Positions 11,813 through 25,870 are shown, counted from the stretch's first letter. The stretch is 64,000 bases of DNA from Trichopria drosophilae (GCA_030407085.1 CM059587.1:102357001-102421000), one strand, 5' to 3'. Numbers and translations are program-made. Notes: generated from the sequence alone by a model not told the origin.

Positions 11813-14800
11813 CAGTGTATTGTAAGTAAAACGTTTTCAAAAAAACGAAATCGTTAATAGTTTTCCGGACGAAATTATACATTTTTCTTTAACTTCAATA
11901 CGCATTTCTTTATAATTTAATTTTTGACAAATGTCTAATTTTACTTTGACGTCTGATACTCCATAAATAATTTGTTTTCGTGGTATCTTCGTCTATTAAC
12001 TGTCTTAGTATAAGACACTCATACCTTAAAATTAGACATGTTGCAGTTAAAATGCATGTATGTTTAGGAAATATCAGACTCTTTATGGCCAAAATTTTCC
12101 AAAAAATTGAGATTGTAGTTGTACTACAATTTTTGGCCAATTTTCATTATTTCAACTATCATTTTTTTCGTTCAAGTATAGCTCGGACATAAATTTCAGT
12201 CTAAGTCTGCATTTTTGCAAATTAAAATCAGATATCCATGGGAAACACTTCACTGTTGATTTTCTTTACTGTCTTTTATTTTAATTCCACTGTTGGGGAT
12301 AGATTTTACCTACTCAACAGGCGTAAAAAACGAATTTTATGAATCGAATTACAAAAATTCTTTTGTATCATAAAACAATTACCAAAGATTGGAAAAACTT
12401 GTATTATCATTTTCTTTAAATTTTTGCCTAATGCTATTTCTTGACATTTTTAAAACTTACCCTAAAATAAGATGAAAAACAATTATCTTCACTAGCACAT
12501 ATGTCAAATTATAAACTACCATAAGTTGTTGATATTATCAGGTTTAATTTACCTATAAGAAAATGTCATTCAGGTAAATAGTTGTTGCCGGTTTCAAAGT
12601 ACATTTGTTGTTATAAGCATATTTACACACAAATAATAATAAGGTCCCTTTATTTTTCATTCATTCACTGCAATTCAACATTTTTAAATAATTAAAAAAT
12701 ACAAATTTTTTAATGTCAAATTTCTAAAATTCATTTCTTTTATAAGAAAGTGGAATGACGTTCATTTTATTTCAGCTTTTAATAAAAATATGTGGTATTT
12801 ACTATACATTTTTTAATATTTTTTTAATGGAATTTCTGTTTGGATTATTTTTCTTTTTTCCCTAAGTGTTTTTATAAACCTGTTAATTTTCTGCATATTT
12901 TTTTTGTGTAATATTCGAGTTAACGTTGCCATTTATTATTGACATATAATTCAAGTGAATTTGTATACTTTATACATTTTGCCATTTATAAAAATGCAAA
13001 ATTTTTTTTAACGATGGTAAAGATGGTAAGGTTGGATTATTTTAAGATTTTTAACAATGAAAACCATTATGTAATAAACTCGAGCATAAAAATTAGGACT
13101 ATTATTTAGTAATTGCGACCATAAAAAGACATTATGTAAATATTTGATTTTAGAAATAAAAAGCAGACTATTATATAGTTAAACATTGCGATTGATAACG
13201 TTCTTTTAGTTTTGAATCACTACTTACTTGCATAAGTTTCAGAATTTATGTAAATAAATTCAATCGTGCATGCTTCGTACTATTAGAAATTTTATACATA
13301 TCACGATTGGCAATTTTGTAAACCTTTTATTTTTGCATTTCCAGAGAGTATAAAAATGTCTAGAGGAGATTGTTACAGTTTTGCAAAAAACATTTGCAAG
13401 TTAACGAATTGTTTGCAATACCTTTGTTTAATAGTTGAGACACACAGTCACTATTTTGCTTATTAGCAAATAATTTTAAGAATATACATAGTAAACTTTC
13501 TTTTAGTAAAAATGTTGTGAAAATAGACGCTGGTAATTTTGATTACTCCAAAATGGTAGGTTCCCGTTAAAAAAAACTGTGATTATATTAAGTAAATTTA
13601 TGACTCAATTACAAATATTGCAACAAAACTTTGAAACACAATAATTTCTCCAATATAAGAACAGATTCATACGGGTAACTTATTTATACCTCATTAATCT
13701 TTAGATTCAACTGTAATTTGTCCTACTTAAAGTTTGGGACCTGGAAGATGAAATGTCTGAAACTACAATTAAGTTAGATAATATCAGTTATGGTTCACTT
13801 ATTGCTAATCATCTATCATATTAAAGGTTATTTTCTGTTAACATTACTTTAATGCCTATTGTTTTCCAATTTAACCTCGACAGTGTTTCACAATGCCTGC
13901 TTAAGATCTTAACACCATATATCATGATAATCTCGACTTCAGTAATAGAATCTCGCGGGACGTAGTACACGATTTTTATAAGCTATTAGATGTCTTTTAT
14001 TGATTTAAATACTTGCAATTTCCTAGAACTCAATATTTTTCGAATGCATTTGTTTACATTATTCTCATAAAGGTATTTATGAATTATTTAATTGAAGGTA
14101 TTAATTGACAGTAATGAAAATTAATAATTTATTTGTTATTATGTCACGTGTCCATTTTGCATAAAATAAGAGTTTTAAATATGAATGAATTTAACTAATC
14201 CTTCTTTAGTGAGCCGTGAACACAAATAATATAGGTACATTATACAAACTTAGGTGAGTTTGTAAACAAAGATTGAATGGGTAATGTGTCCTTTCTTGAA
14301 TGGCCTACTTGGCCCAGACTATTCGAATGGTAATAAAAAAATATTTCGATTGAAAATTAGAACCATCAAAATCCTACGTATGGATAGGAACATAAAAAAA
14401 ACGTGCTTTTTTGTATACATTATTTTTTTATGGAGCGTCTTAACATCAGAAAATTACAAAAAATTGTAGTGGGCGAATTTTTGTCCATAAATAACGTATC
14501 CCAGACGTATAACCTCAAAATTGAGACCGAAAATAATTTATTTTTAATCATTATTATTATATATACTCCGGTTTTGATGGTAAATCTTTTTTTGAAATCT
14601 TTTTTTATGTATATTATTTTCGAAAAGAAATTGTGGCATACAAGAATTTTAGTTGTGTTTAATTTTTGTTTGACTGAAAGTAACTTTTTTTTGTATTTTT
14701 TCACGCTCCATAGGATGGTGAAATAAGATGTGGGATATTTATGCTAGACGTCTTAGAATATACACCAAAAACTGATATTTGTTTAAGGTTACGGGTCGCT

Positions 14801-17739
14801 TTTCTTAAGATACACCACCTAGCGGATAATAGGAAATTAGGTTTTCAGTATTTCTTGTATCATTTTTGGAATATTTGTAGCTGCGCGCAAATCGTATCTG
14901 CTAATAGCGGATTTTTTTGAGAGAGAAAAAATGGTGCTAATGGAGGCATTTTACCGTAGTAAAACACGGTATTACAAAAATCATTTAATTAACGTTTTCA
15001 GTACTAAACAAGACCATGGCGTACTTATCTTTGTAATTTCCCGATCATTAAATATGTGGACTACATAACCTCACATCTACCGCAAACATAACCTGAATAA
15101 TTATTTTATATTTCTCATTAATAACATGTAAAATTGATTAAACGAAAATAATCTCATAAGGAAAATTGTCATTGTTAACACAGTTTGGTTTGGTGTATTT
15201 TATAAAATTTTGAATTGTGAAAGTAAATAAAAATAGTTCTGGGCATATATCCATCGCGAGATGTAGCTCAAAAAACTTGTTTTGGCATTAAAAATGTATC
15301 AGACTTTTATGAAGAAATGAATCATGCCTTACAATTTTAGATTTCGATTTTTCAATTACAAAATAGGTCTACGTAGTAACCTTACTTTAATATTCTAGCG
15401 CTAAAAAATAGCGGTTTGTCCGGAAGAATGAAAAAACAAGCTTTTTCTAATAGCTGTTTGTTTAACAGACTTGAAAAAATGACACGTAATCGGGGAAATA
15501 TGGCAATGAAATTGACCGCGAAAAAAAATAGTAATTCAAATACTGTATATTTGATTAATTTAAACTAATTGACCTGAGATACTAAGGATATTGAGCGTAA
15601 TTTGCACCTTTTGACTAAATTTAACCGTCGTTTTATGATATTGATATTTTACTATAAATGGCCCAAAATTCCATGCTATAGGACGATTAGTTGTAACAAT
15701 TTAATAATTATTGTCAATGCACATCAGATTTTGTTACAAAATTAATATTTGATTTCATATAACTAACCGCTATAACAACTTTTGTAATTTAATGTTTGTA
15801 TAGTCATATTTTTATAATGATCGCACCAAAAGATTAAAATCTTAGTATTATATATAATACTTATGTTATGATTATGTAATGCTTCCCTTGTTATTTCAAG
15901 CGAATACAATTAAATTAGGCTTCCTTTCATCTTATTTATTTTCATACTATTTCATTAATTTCTTAATAATATTCGATCGGAAGCAAATATGTTAGGCCAT
16001 TTTATCCGAAAAAACATTTTTCAAAGTCAAGTGTACCTCTCAACATTGGTTAAATAGCATTCATTTTTAGCTGTGCCAAAGTAGTGCCAAAATATCGAAA
16101 GCCTACATACAATTATCGTTTATTTATATAAATATTTCGCAACGTGCTGTAATCGACGAAATTCAATTTTTTCATTTTACTGTTACTGAGAACAGCGCCA
16201 TATATTTGTAATAAGTTTAATTTGACTCTATGTGCATAATATTCCATTTATAACCCAAGTTATAAAGTAATACATTATTTTTGAAAAGACCCCAAGTTTT
16301 TAAAAAATTAAAAATTAAATGTTTATTTTGATTAAAAGATTGTTGAAATTTTCACACAAAAAGATCTGGAGAGCCTCTGCGTTAAATATTTCTATGTCAT
16401 TTTATTCGACATTGGAAAATGGTTTTAACAAGAAGTACAACATATTATCTGAACTTTTCTATTCGTCTTTGTGCATAATCCAACGAGTGACCAAATTTAA
16501 AATAACGGAAGTTTATATATATATATATGGTCTACTGCATTTCGTGGAACTTCAGTAACTAACTTTAAATACACGGAGGTTTTCTATATGATGTAATGTA
16601 CAAGTAATTACGGTTAATTGCCCGTTAAAAGTATCAAATAAAATGGAGTTTAGTGCTAGTTCGCCGGTGTCGGAGTGAACTTTCATTCAAACGCAGAAAA
16701 CTTTACTATTTTCATCAAGTTGAAATAAACCAAATGAAATGTTTTGATGTTACCTACCAAAAATAGAAAAAAGATTGTTGTATTTTGTTTTATTCCTTTA
16801 AACTCAGTTTAAAAAACAGAATGATAGTACAAAAAAATAAAGATTACAAATGTAATTTTTTTGTTGTTGAGAATATTACCTTTGGATGAAGATTAATTGA
16901 AACACAAATTTCCTCACACAAAAAATTTGATAATTACGCACTAATAGCTTATACTTTTTTCAAATATTATTTTTAGTCTCGCATGGATTCCAAACTACAG
17001 TTGCCAATTCATAATAACAAATAAAAATGCATTCCTAACCTACAGAAATAAGGCATACATTCGCATGGATGCAAAATACAAATATCTTCTGCCTTAAATA
17101 GAAATACATTGCTGTTAAAAATGCTTTATTTTCCAAAATATGAAATCAAAATCTGTAAAATACATGATTGTCAATACTTATATGTACATTTCCGGTTACT
17201 AGGGACTGCATTGTTTGATACGTTTCTTTCTGTCTTTACTATGGTTTTCCCATCTAAAACTGAAAAAAGGTAGATCTAAACAATTTTTTTAACATATGGC
17301 GATAAACGTAATTATTAACAATCCACATACTATGAGAGTTATTCATCTTTGACTTTATTAGTTTTTTTATTTAATCCAATAACTCATGTGAATTAAAATT
17401 CTCATAATCTGTTACTAAACTTTAGAACCACATTCCAGTGATTGTTTAAAACGTCTTTGACATATCATAATTACAATAATCGAAAACCTTGAGTATATCA
17501 ATTTTTAAATTTATATGATAGTTTAAATAATTCTTCCTCTTTCGTTGTGTGTATATTCAATCTGTCATTTTTAGTTTTATCGTTTTAAAATCTGTTAAAT
17601 GTAAAATATTTTTTTAATGTAATTTTCAAGTATTTCCATATAAATTATTTAGCAAAAAACTAAATTGTTAATTAATGATCATTTTGCGTTGAAGTTTTGG
17701 AAATAATAAATTCGTTTTTCAAAGATTTTTTTCCATTCT
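11813..17739. other. AT-rich DNA, nothing firmly recognised
   Basis: A short palindrome TTGTAGTTGTACTACAA lies at about 12114-12130. Inverted TATGGAGCGT/ACGCTCCATA words near 14430 and 14704 may be a 285-bp miniature element but are only 10 bp long. No gene seen. Confidence 0.45.
16513..16528. repeat. (TA)n microsatellite
   Basis: Eight TA units. Confidence 0.8.
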
Positions 17740-18592
17740 AAAGTCATTTTAATACACAAATTCAAATTAATTTACCACTACTAAGTGCGGTATTTGGTTA
17801 CGACAGAACATATTTTGATATTTAAACACGTAAATGAGTAACTGTTTTGTTTAGTAAGGCTCTATGCATTAAAAGTTGTTCCATTTTGTTTCCAGTTATG
17901 TTTATTGCAGGTAATGTTTACGCGTTGAAACCTTCACGACTTACGATAGCTCCTTACAGTATTTCGTAATCTGTAATTTGTTATTTACTTTATCAGAAGA
18001 CTAAAATTCCTCATACAAAGTTCAAATGAGAAAACAAAGTTACTTAAATGAAAAAATAGCAAATAGAATTGTAACTTACTTTAAATGGAATTATATTATA
18101 TAACGAAATTAAGTTATAGATGCTTAAAAATGTAAAAATTTAATATTTTTCAATAATTATTTTCCATTCCGTTTTTTCCAGCATTAATAATATCTAATTT
18201 TCATATTTTTAAGAATTGGTCTTACGATTATTTAATTTAATTTCGTGTCATATTTTATCTAAAATGAGTTTCGGAACGGGTCACCGATAAATTAATTAAT
18301 AACTTTATTTTCTCATGTGAACTTTGTTGATAATAACATAATTTTAGTCTTCTGACAAAGTAAATAACAAATTGTAGATTATAAAATAGTATAATAAACT
18401 ATCATTAGTCGTGAAGGTTTCAACGTAAATTTTACGTGCAATACACATAACTACAGAAAAATAATTAAAAAATTTTAAGATATAGAAGCTTTTTTAAAAC
18501 ATAGTTACTCGTTTAGGGGCTAAAATATCAAAATGTTTTTCTATCGTAACCAAATTCTGCTCTTCTACTAATTTGTGTATTAAAATGACTTT
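17740..18592. mobile_element. Foldback element with long inverted arms
   Basis: AAAGTCATTTTAATACACAA opens the left arm and recurs reverse complemented at 18570-18592. The arms (about 17740-18060 and 18280-18592) stay alignable along their whole length, including GTTGAAACCTTCACGACT and AATTTGTTATTTACTTT blocks, with indels. 853 bp in all, without an open frame of note. No target duplication identified. Confidence 0.5.
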
Positions 18593-19096
18593 CGCTGATT
18601 ACGAATCTGAGGTCAGATTTTGGAAATTCAAAATCGCGGACCCAATATAGCAGATTCTTTTTTGAAAAGTCTAACCATTCTGCTTGAACCTTGTTACTCG
18701 GGGATTTTCAAGGTCGCTGATTACAAATCTGATGATAAATTTAAAATGACGGCTATAATATGGCGTAGAAATTTTCCAAACATGCAACCGTTTTGGTTGA
18801 GAATTTTTCAAAATCCAATTGTCCGCTATTTTGAATTATCAAAATCTGATTTCAGATTCGTAATCAGCGACCCTGAAACCCCCCGAGTAACAAATTTCAA
18901 GCGAAATGTTTAGAATTTGGAAAATTTGTCCGCCATGTTGAATCCGCCATTTTGAATTTTCAAAATCTGACTTCAGACGCGTAATCAGCGTCCCACAATA
19001 CCTCTATACACCAAGTTAAAGTAGAATTTAACAAATTTGTTTTGTTGGCCTTTTTGGGAATTTTTTGTGAAATTCTCGTGGCAGTCAAGGGGTTAA
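18592..19096. mobile_element. Partial relative of the 47.9-kb TTAA element, reverse orientation
   Basis: The right end CAAGGGG plus TTAA (19093-19096) and the next 140 bases align, reverse complemented, with the left part of the 47.9-kb element: CGAGAATTTCACAAAAA, then CTTGGTGTATAGAGG, then the core repeat. Four core repeats alternate in orientation between 18592 and 18990. The other terminus is missing; the sequence instead abuts a foldback element at 18592. Confidence 0.5.
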
Positions 19097-21734
19097 TATT
19101 AATAAAAATAAAAATGACAATTTTTGTAATTACAAAATGTCGAAAATGTATTAAACAATAAGTGTAATGTGTCATAAAGTTTCGTAACAGATTTTGAGAA
19201 GTTTAGTTAAGATGAGTAAGTTGGTTAAATAACAAAAAATAATTTACGTTTATACATTCCTCTGCTTGTTAAAGTTATATAACGCTCATATTTAGATTGT
19301 TAATATTTACGTATATCACCATATTTTGAAAAAAAAATTTCATTGTAAAAAGCCACCAATAAGTCTGTATTGCAAAAAATAGCTGTTGTTTATACTAACC
19401 CGTTGCAGATATGTAATAATTAATAAACAAATCAATGAATAAAAATATTTAAATAAGTCATAAATAACCATAAAATATATAATATAATCGAGTAGCAGAT
19501 AAACAAAACAAGAATGTATATGTAGATACTAACAAGAAAAAATCGCGAAAAAACAATGGAAATTACAACATTCAGAATATAAGTCCGCAATAGAAATAAC
19601 AATTTTAATAAGACACGAAAATCTAATAAAATCACAAATACATCCAGAATCAGGTGTCTTAATTTAAGACACTTACGTGATCATTTTTAAGGCACTTTTT
19701 GGTGTCTTATTGTAAGTGTTTTGGAATATAAGACGCATAATTTACTAAACTCGGATCATTTACTTAAAAAATATGATTCTTTTCACTCAGAAAAAAAATA
19801 GTCAAATTTGTTACCTGCTAGATGGAATATCTATGTACGTAGTTAAACGAACTATTATCTTTAACTTCAGGTTAAGCTATCAACATTCCTAAACATCGGT
19901 TATTTCCACTATACGAACTCCAATAAACGAGATCGTATGCAAATTTTCAGTGATTTTCTGCTTACATTCAATTTGTTTGCGTTTTCGAATGAAATTTAGC
20001 AAATTTTAATACGATATTAAACGTTGTCAAATAAACTTATCTGCAATATTATTGAATGTTTAAGTTTGAGGTTATGTTCAATGTACAGATGCGAAAAATG
20101 CTAATATTGTAATACAAATCGAATGCAGCACTAAATGAAACCCAATGAAACCAAATTAACAAAACCAAATTTAAGCAGGCTATATCACGTATTACTTCAA
20201 ATGAAAAATGAATCTTTTGTCTTCAATATTTCGCAAAGAATCGAATGTAACGTATGATAAAGTCGAAAGAAGAAAATAATTTGAAAAGAATTGGACCTAT
20301 GAACAAATTTAAGAACGTTTCGTATTAAAATTTGTTGAATTTCATTGGAAAGTGGAAACAAATCGAATTCAAGTTGAAAATTACTGAAAATTTTGCACAC
20401 GATCTCGATTATTGGGATAGTTTATACTTGTCGTCATTTCGACTATACGAATAATTATCCTTTTTAGAGTTAGGAGATTTTACTATTTTCTTCTCTCAGT
20501 ATTAATAAATTTAAGTGTCTAATACGATAACTCATCAGCCGATAATGCAAATTATGTTGAAAAATCATGTTAGGTTAGAAATTTCTTGATGTCTTGCTTT
20601 ATTGTTACTATCCTCAAATCAGCAAGTAAAAATTAATGGAAAGTCGTGTTTACCGTATGATTTTCGGACAACTTATTAATTCGATCTCCTTATGAAACAC
20701 GTAGGAAAATAGTACAGGAACGACCCAAAGTTAAAAATTAAAGGTGTTTTATTACACAGAAAATATCTTAAATGATGACCCTTGATTACTAAGATGCCTA
20801 AATCAAGAATCATTTTAAAAGGAGACTCTTAAAAGTGCCTTAGTGTCTTTGTTTAAGATTTAACAGTGCGAGATCCATTTTTAACAAATATGAAAATATA
20901 AACAAGACATAAACAAACAAAATTAAGGGAGTGATAGTATTACATCTTAAATGTATATTAGTGAAGTATTAAAGCTCACTTTATAATGTATTCAAGGCTT
21001 AATTAGTCAAGGTGGCAGATGGAAAAATAATATTTGATTGAAGGGCATAGTCGAATCTTACTGACATACATGCAGGATACTAATGTGTTAAGGTCAAGTT
21101 TCGTCACTTCCGATATACATACCTCACATTCGTATATAACCGACGATTTTCTGTAATTATTCCTACTGTCAGATCAATTATTATGAAGTAATGAAATACG
21201 TAACAGCAATATTTTTCAACGTCAAGGCCACACTTAAAGATCGATTCGTTTCCTTACCCCGTTTTATTCTCTCTAAAAAGTACTATATTAATGTTAACGT
21301 ACACCTATATTGTTCTGCACTAAAAATGTTTTTTTCCGTAGTAAATATAAATAAGAACCTGACGTCATCATTCTTCCTATGATATATAATGTAAACGGTG
21401 CTTCGACAAATTTCGAATTGTTATTATTAACAGCAAGGTTATTATTGTCGACGCCAATTATACAATACATTTATGTCCTGAATGGACATTTTTATATTGC
21501 AGTTTTCAGCGGTTTTGTTTTGTCTAAACAAAAGTTTTTAAAACATAAACAAGCAGCCATATCTGAAGTAAAATTAACTAAATTTCAGACTCTTATATTA
21601 AATTTTTTAAAAATGCTACCTTGAAAAACATTTTCACAATTGTTTGTTTTCATCATATCGTTTCTCCAAATTGATATAATATCTGAATTCTTGCTGAAGT
21701 AAAGAAACCGTGTTCTTGAGAATTTTAAAATATG
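19097..21734. other. AT-rich DNA with GTCTTA/TAAGAC modules, no gene
   Basis: GTGTCTTAATTTAAGACAC-type words and AAGGCACTTTT cluster at 19650-19740, and related modules at 20755-20870 (AAGTGCCTTAGTGTCTTT) face them in roughly inverted order, hinting at an old element of about 1.2 kb (19650-20870). Short frames in between are AT-driven and unrecognised. No clean terminus or target duplication could be placed. Confidence 0.35.
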
Positions 21735-22480
21735 CTTATTAACATTTTGATAATAAAAGTAGAAGTATAAAAAATGGCGCTTAAAATACGAAATAAATCG
21801 GCGAAAGGTTCAGAAATGTTTATTTTTATTTGAAAATTATAAACTTTGAAAAGTTCTTAGTATTGCTCAAAGAATACCTTGAAACTATTCCATTTTTTTA
21901 AAAAGAATTTTTAAACAAAGCGTTCAAAATTTTTGACAAAATTCCTCGATTAATTCTAAAAACTATTTTTTCAGTAAAGTTTTATCCGAAAGTCTATTAT
22001 TCTCAAATCAAAAACTCCTGAACCTTTCGACAAATTTGTCGTGTTTTAGTCGCTATTTTGGAGATTTTCACCTTAATTATCAAAATGTTAATATGCACAT
22101 TTTAATGTTCCAGACTCGGGACCACGATTTGTTGACAACTCTGCAATTAGTTAAACGTGAAAAAATATTATAAAGAAAAAAAAAACAATTTGAAAAATTC
22201 ATTTTTCTTTGAGATAATTGTATATAGTTTTTCATTGTTGAATATTTTGAAATATCTAACAAAAGATTTTAAATGTTTAGTTAATTTTACTTCCTACATA
22301 ACTGCTTGGACATTTTTTGGAATCTTTTTTTATACAAAATACAGCAGATGAAAATTATGATGAAAAATGTCCATTCAAGACTTAAAGGTTGAAGACATTA
22401 TTTATATTTTTATGATATATGAACTATTTTCAATCATAGCATTTTTCATTGCAATATTCTTTTATTCTCATGTTTTTTAT
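21735..22480. repeat. Dispersed repeat copy 1 (pair with 56.35-57.05 kb)
   Basis: Runs in parallel with 56350-57040: shared blocks include GGGACCACGATTTGTTGA versus AAGACCACGATCTCTTGA, TATATAGTTTTTCA, CTAAYAAAAGATT, ATAACTGCTTGGA versus ATAATTACTTGGA, and AAATGTCCATTCAAGA versus AATATCCATTCAGGA. Divergence is high, so this is an old family. No coding capacity. Confidence 0.5.
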
Positions 22481-23312
22481 TGATGATGATCAATTCTTGA
22501 AAAGTGATTTGTGAGTAATGTAGAATAATTACATTTTGAAGCTGTTGTCAAAGAGAAATTAATTGCTCGCATCCAACTCGTTAAAAGTTTATTGCTTTTG
22601 GCAAGGTTTAAATAACACATCATTGAACTTGATAAATTATGTAGTCAATTTTGAATACAAGTGCCATTTACGAAATTACGTCAATTTAACGTTACATTTA
22701 ACTTGTCTAGTTTCTATCTATTTAATTAATCGATACATGTCTGAAATGACAAATTAGGTTTTCTTGTTTATAATCCAATGGCAGCTTAAAACATCATTCG
22801 CAATATGGATTTGTCAGTATTTTATAAAAAAAAACGTGCCAGTTGATTTTATTCTTAATTGTGGATATTGATATAATGTCTTGTTATTTTGTAGTGTGTT
22901 TCGTAGTGTTTAAAAATATACTAAATAGCAAAAAGTCATATTTAAGAGCTCTTTAAGATGTCTTAAATATTAATCAGAAAGTACTCTTAAAGTGATCTTT
23001 AAGAACACTTATGCATCGATTTTAAGACCTCTATAAGACAGCTCTGACACTGAATAGAAAAATAATAATATAAATGAAAAGCAGATTTCTGAGAATTGTG
23101 GATTCTATTATTGGACCATGATTATTAAACTAATATCATTTTTACATGATTTCTTTTTACATACATACAATAGAATGGAGATCATACAATAATAACAAAA
23201 AATTGTAATATCACCTAAATATCGTAAAAGCACTTCTTTTTTTTAAGCACTCATGGATTTGCATATGTAAATATCGCGCGATTTCGTTTTTGGATTCAAC
23301 TGCCATCTAGTA

Positions 23313-23436
23313 TTTCTGGAAGAAAGAAAAATTTCAACTCTGGGGCTCCCTTTACCAAAAGGGAAACGAGATAGATTTTAAACCTCCAACATAAGACCTT
23401 TTCGAGATTACTATTAAGAGGTCCTTCCTTAGAACA
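23313..23436. repeat. Dispersed repeat, copy A (pair with 25.67-25.82 kb)
   Basis: CTGGAAGAAA, TCAACTCTGGGGCTCCCTTT, ACCAAAAGGGA, CGAGATAGATTT and AAGACCTTTTCGAGAT line up in order with the stretch at 25668-25818. Similar AAGAC/GTCTTA modules also occur at 19650-19740, 20755-20870 and 22935-23045. Confidence 0.45.
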
Positions 23437-24084
23437 AAAATAGTCATAGAATACTATATTTATTTTCATTTATTTATTTATAAAACATAAACGCTTTTTT
23501 TGTTTAAATTTGATATATGTTTATAAACAATGGCAACGAATTTTGTAAATAAAGCCCACCTTCTGTTTATATATTATATAATTATTTAGATTTAGCTAAC
23601 GTTTCAACTGCTAACCGCATGGTGGTGTGAGACGTGTTCAAGGCATAGAATGAATATTTGTATACCAAACTTTTCTCGTAACCGGTAAAAGCAGTTCTGT
23701 AATTATGAAATGCGTTCTTTGAGGAGGTAGTCCGTGGACCGTGTATATATCGAATCGTTGGAGTGTCCGGCGATAATTTGCTAAATGTTACATCGATATT
23801 TGATGCAGTGAGTTGTATGGATTTTGTTTGTAAATAAAAATATACGCGTTTAGAATAAATTTAGTAAATCATTTATCTGTACCTTTAGTATGTTAAGATC
23901 AACTAAATCTTAAATCTGAAAGTTAGTATATATTGACATTTTTATCAATTTTCAAGAACTCCTTTTTACCTCAGAAATTTATTTCAACACCGAATACAAG
24001 AATACTAAAACCAGGGAGAAATTAAAAAGTTATCTACTTCGGATAAGAGACAAGGATATGAGGGCACCAGATTCGTTTCAAAAC

Positions 24085-24233
24085 TTGACGAAAAACCGAC
24101 AAATAAAAAAGCCGACAGGTAAAAAACCGACATTAAAAAACCGACATTTCAAAAAATGACTGTTCCCTTGTCAGCTATCTGACTATCGGTTTTTTGACCT
24201 GGCAGCTTTTTGATTTTTTGGGTTTTCGACCCA
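24085..24233. repeat. AAAAAACCGACAT repeats facing an inverted copy
   Basis: About four AAAAACCGACA-type units at 24088-24147 are followed, after about 35 bases, by their imperfect reverse complement (CGGTTTTTTGACCTGGCAGC from 24186). Together they form a large imperfect hairpin. A similar TGTCGGTTTTC word occurs at about 3330. Confidence 0.45.
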
Positions 24234-24939
24234 CACCCGACTATATGTATACTGTTGCACCTAAATGCTGCAGGATAATGATGAATTTTTATTGTTTTAC
24301 AATGTTAAAACGGATATATTGTAAAATACAATCATTGGTCACGTTTCTATTTGTTGCAGATCATTTGTTATCACAAGCATCTTTGAAAGTAATAGGCAGT
24401 AATTAAATACGCATGTACTGGCAGAAGGAAATTTCATTCCTGTGACGATTCTCATCAAATGTTTGTTTTTGGCAAGGTTTAAATAATATGCAACTAAAAT
24501 TGTTAATTTTAAATAAAATTACATTAGCAATTCATGTGGAAATAATGATTTTTTAATTATATACTGTGCAAAACTTCGATCGTCTACGCTATACTTTGTA
24601 CTGATTCTAATATATTGTACTTCTACATATTTGTTGTCTTTTTATTAATAATAATTAAAAACTGTTTTACGAAACAGAGGAAATTATAATCTAACTTCTG
24701 ATAAAGATAGTTATTTTTTATGTTATTATTAGATTTTAGTAAATTATTAGATTTTCATTGAACTATTCGAATCGTTGAATTAAATTTTCTGTTCTAGTGA
24801 TACATTAGTTCGGTTTGAATGTAGACAATTCTAATATTCGTTCACAGTACTGAGCAATAAGTTACTTCAATCTACTAATACAATAAAGTTACTACATTGT
24901 TCTGTTCTCATACTTTTTTATGTTAGAAAGAAGATTCGT

Positions 24940-25135
24940 TCGTATAAAACCAACCTACACGTACGTCGTTTCGCATACGAAATGTACGTACAAATCGGCA
25001 TCTACAGAATATACTACAAATGATCGCATACGATAGACTCGTCCATTCGAAATTCGATGACATCCACAGTATTCGAATTGTGTAAAATCTTCGCATACTA
25101 TAAAACTGTCGTATAAAGTACGTACGTACGAACAT
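24940..25135. repeat. CpG-containing patch with CGCATACGA / CGTACGTAC words
   Basis: TCGCATAC occurs three times and GTACGTAC-type palindromes occur at both ends (near 24960-24995 and 25118-25130) within 200 bp, in otherwise CpG-poor DNA. The 72-residue minus frame here is a by-product. It may be a degraded palindromic element; boundaries are approximate. Confidence 0.35.
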
Positions 25136-25667
25136 AAACATGTTTTAAAATAAATATGTAGTCGTATTCTCTCCTGCTTTTATATTTTTTCGCGAAAAGG
25201 TTAACCGAAAATGTCATGAAACGTATGGAGAGTTTGCTAAGTTTGAATTGGTTCAGATTTCGATTAAAGAATTAATCATATTTCTACGGAAAACGGTAGT
25301 AAATTTTATAAATGCTCTGAAATAATTGTGTAATAATTAGATTAAATTAATTAGTAAAAAGGATTAAATCGTTTTAATAAAATATTGTGAATCAACTATG
25401 ACATTTAAGTGGGAATAATTTTGGTCATTTGGATTGCTAATAAAAATAGTGTATTATGTTATTAGTGAGTAAAGTGGTAGGAGTAGCATACCCCTAATAA
25501 CAAGTTGTCCAGTTTTTTGTTACACTGTCTAGTTTTCCTACCTCAATAACATGGAAAAAAGTAGACTGGGTAGACACTGTCCAGAAACTTGGTTCAGTTT
25601 TTACTATATCTTCACAGATTAACAATGTTACTGTAAGGTTATAATGTTAAGGTTATTAAGGCTAATC

Positions 25668-25870
25668 TGGAAGAAACATAGATGTCAACAATGGGAATCC
25701 CTTTACTAAAAGAGAGATGGTCCAAAACGAGACAGATTTAAGAAATTCTAAGATGTCCTAAGCAAGACACCTTCACGAGATCGTTTTATAGATTATCATA
25801 ATTAGCACCTCTTCAGGAGGTCTTTTTGGAGATATCTTTAGACTGAGCTCTGAACGACCTCTTTGAGAGG
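25668..25870. repeat. Dispersed repeat, copy B
   Basis: Matches copy A: CTGGAAGAAA, TCAACAATGGGAATCCCTTT, ACTAAAAGAGA, CGAGACAGATTT, AAGACACCTTCACGAGAT. The right part carries CACCTCTTCAGGAGGTC, a small inverted repeat. Confidence 0.45.

Noticed and set aside
14403..14726. 107-codon + frame and opposing 94-codon minus frame
   Set aside because: Both are F/I/K/N/Y-rich as expected from AT-rich DNA and match no family; possible short inverted ends here are only 10 bp.
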